From positions 124,001-188,000 of the forward strand of contig NZ_JBDZDQ010000001.1 in NCBI RefSeq assembly GCF_040049295.1: a stretch of 64,000 nucleotides of DNA, in the 5' to 3' direction. This document shows, piece after piece, positions 63,958 through 64,000 of the stretch (positions within the stretch are counted from its first letter, which is position 1; every line of letters begins with the position of its first letter). The notes beneath the pieces were generated by a model that made no database searches, had not been told where the DNA came from, and worked only from the letters and a program-made list of their open reading frames with translations. The position numbers and the translations under genes are program-made. The stretch comes from Sphingomonas sp. KR3-1 (GTDB lineage Bacteria > Pseudomonadota > Alphaproteobacteria > Sphingomonadales > Sphingomonadaceae).

Positions 63958-64000
63958 TCAGGCACCCAGGATCAGCAGATTGCCCAGGATCACCGCGGCG
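63958..64000 (-). CDS. C-terminal end of a membrane-type protein (cut by window)
   Basis: On the minus strand the last codons read ...AAVILGNLLILGA then TGA. The hydrophobic composition suggests the end of a membrane helix. Too short for a family call. Confidence 0.45.
   Translation of the reverse strand, partial: AAVILGNLLILGA

Noticed and set aside
1..64000. Prophage, integrative element or insertion sequence
   Set aside because: No integrase, transposase, phage structural genes or tRNA-flanked insertion seen; pspF/pspA are host stress genes despite the phage-shock name.

Overview
The window is a gene-dense, high-GC chromosomal segment of an alphaproteobacterium, most likely a sphingomonad (Sphingomonas or a close relative). 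This rests on gene content and order: mtaB-ftsY-septation protein A, rluD-rpoH, SRP RNA next to dnaX-ybaB, the phosphotransferase ChpT beside a chemotaxis cluster, two DUF418 proteins, DUF2093 and DUF3034 proteins, and promoters of the EcfG general-stress type (GGAAC-N17-CGTT). I see no prophage, insertion sequence, CRISPR array or tRNA. Nearly all sequence is chromosomal backbone with short accessory inserts.

Layout. 1-8 kb: end of an EmrAB-type drug exporter, two DUF418 membrane proteins flanking a patatin lipoprotein, asd and a GFA protein. 8-13 kb: S9 peptidase, a DUF3034 outer-membrane-type protein with a secreted truncated haemoglobin, and soxR with a textbook SoxR box in front of a glyoxalase-fold gene. 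13-21 kb: a translation and secretion locus (ffh-rpsP-rimM ... trmD-rplS), split by about 3.9 kb holding a vapBC module coupled to trmD, a thioredoxin-reductase-like enzyme, and a membrane set (GRDP-like and TIGR04222-like proteins with a Gly/Cys tail). 21-28 kb: a GGDEF-EAL protein, mtaB-ftsY-septation protein A and a ClC channel. 28-34 kb: sodB, then pspF and a phage-shock operon driven by a sigma-54 promoter.

The Psp operon is the most unusual region. After pspABC come at least six further small membrane proteins. Most end in one coiled-coil signature (LERIVTD...EIDxLR), and its last element is shared with the PspC tail. sufE follows in line. 34-38 kb: SecD-like fragment protein, J-domain and ferredoxin proteins, SulP transporter with beta-carbonic anhydrase, and RNase P RNA (minus strand). 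39-47 kb: GST, amidase, cheAWYBR on the minus strand, a DUF3298 protein and chpT. 47-53 kb: serine hydrolase, stress-type DUF5670 peptide, PAS histidine kinase, EF-hand protein, JAMM peptidase.

52-64 kb: rluD, rpoH, mtgA, NUDIX, an EcfG-type stress gene, ybaB, dnaX, a frameshifted parE toxin remnant, SRP RNA, ferredoxin, two tandem cysteine desulfurases, and two alpha/beta hydrolases (one without its nucleophile serine). Short inverted GC-rich repeats typical of sphingomonad intergenic regions recur at 28.3, 38.2, 51.7, 62.6 and 63.9 kb.

Functional threads are envelope stress (Psp, RpoH, EcfG-type promoters), redox stress (SoxR, SodB, thioredoxin reductase), Fe-S and sulfur chemistry (SufE, two desulfurases, two ferredoxins) and co-translational secretion (Ffh, FtsY, SRP RNA).
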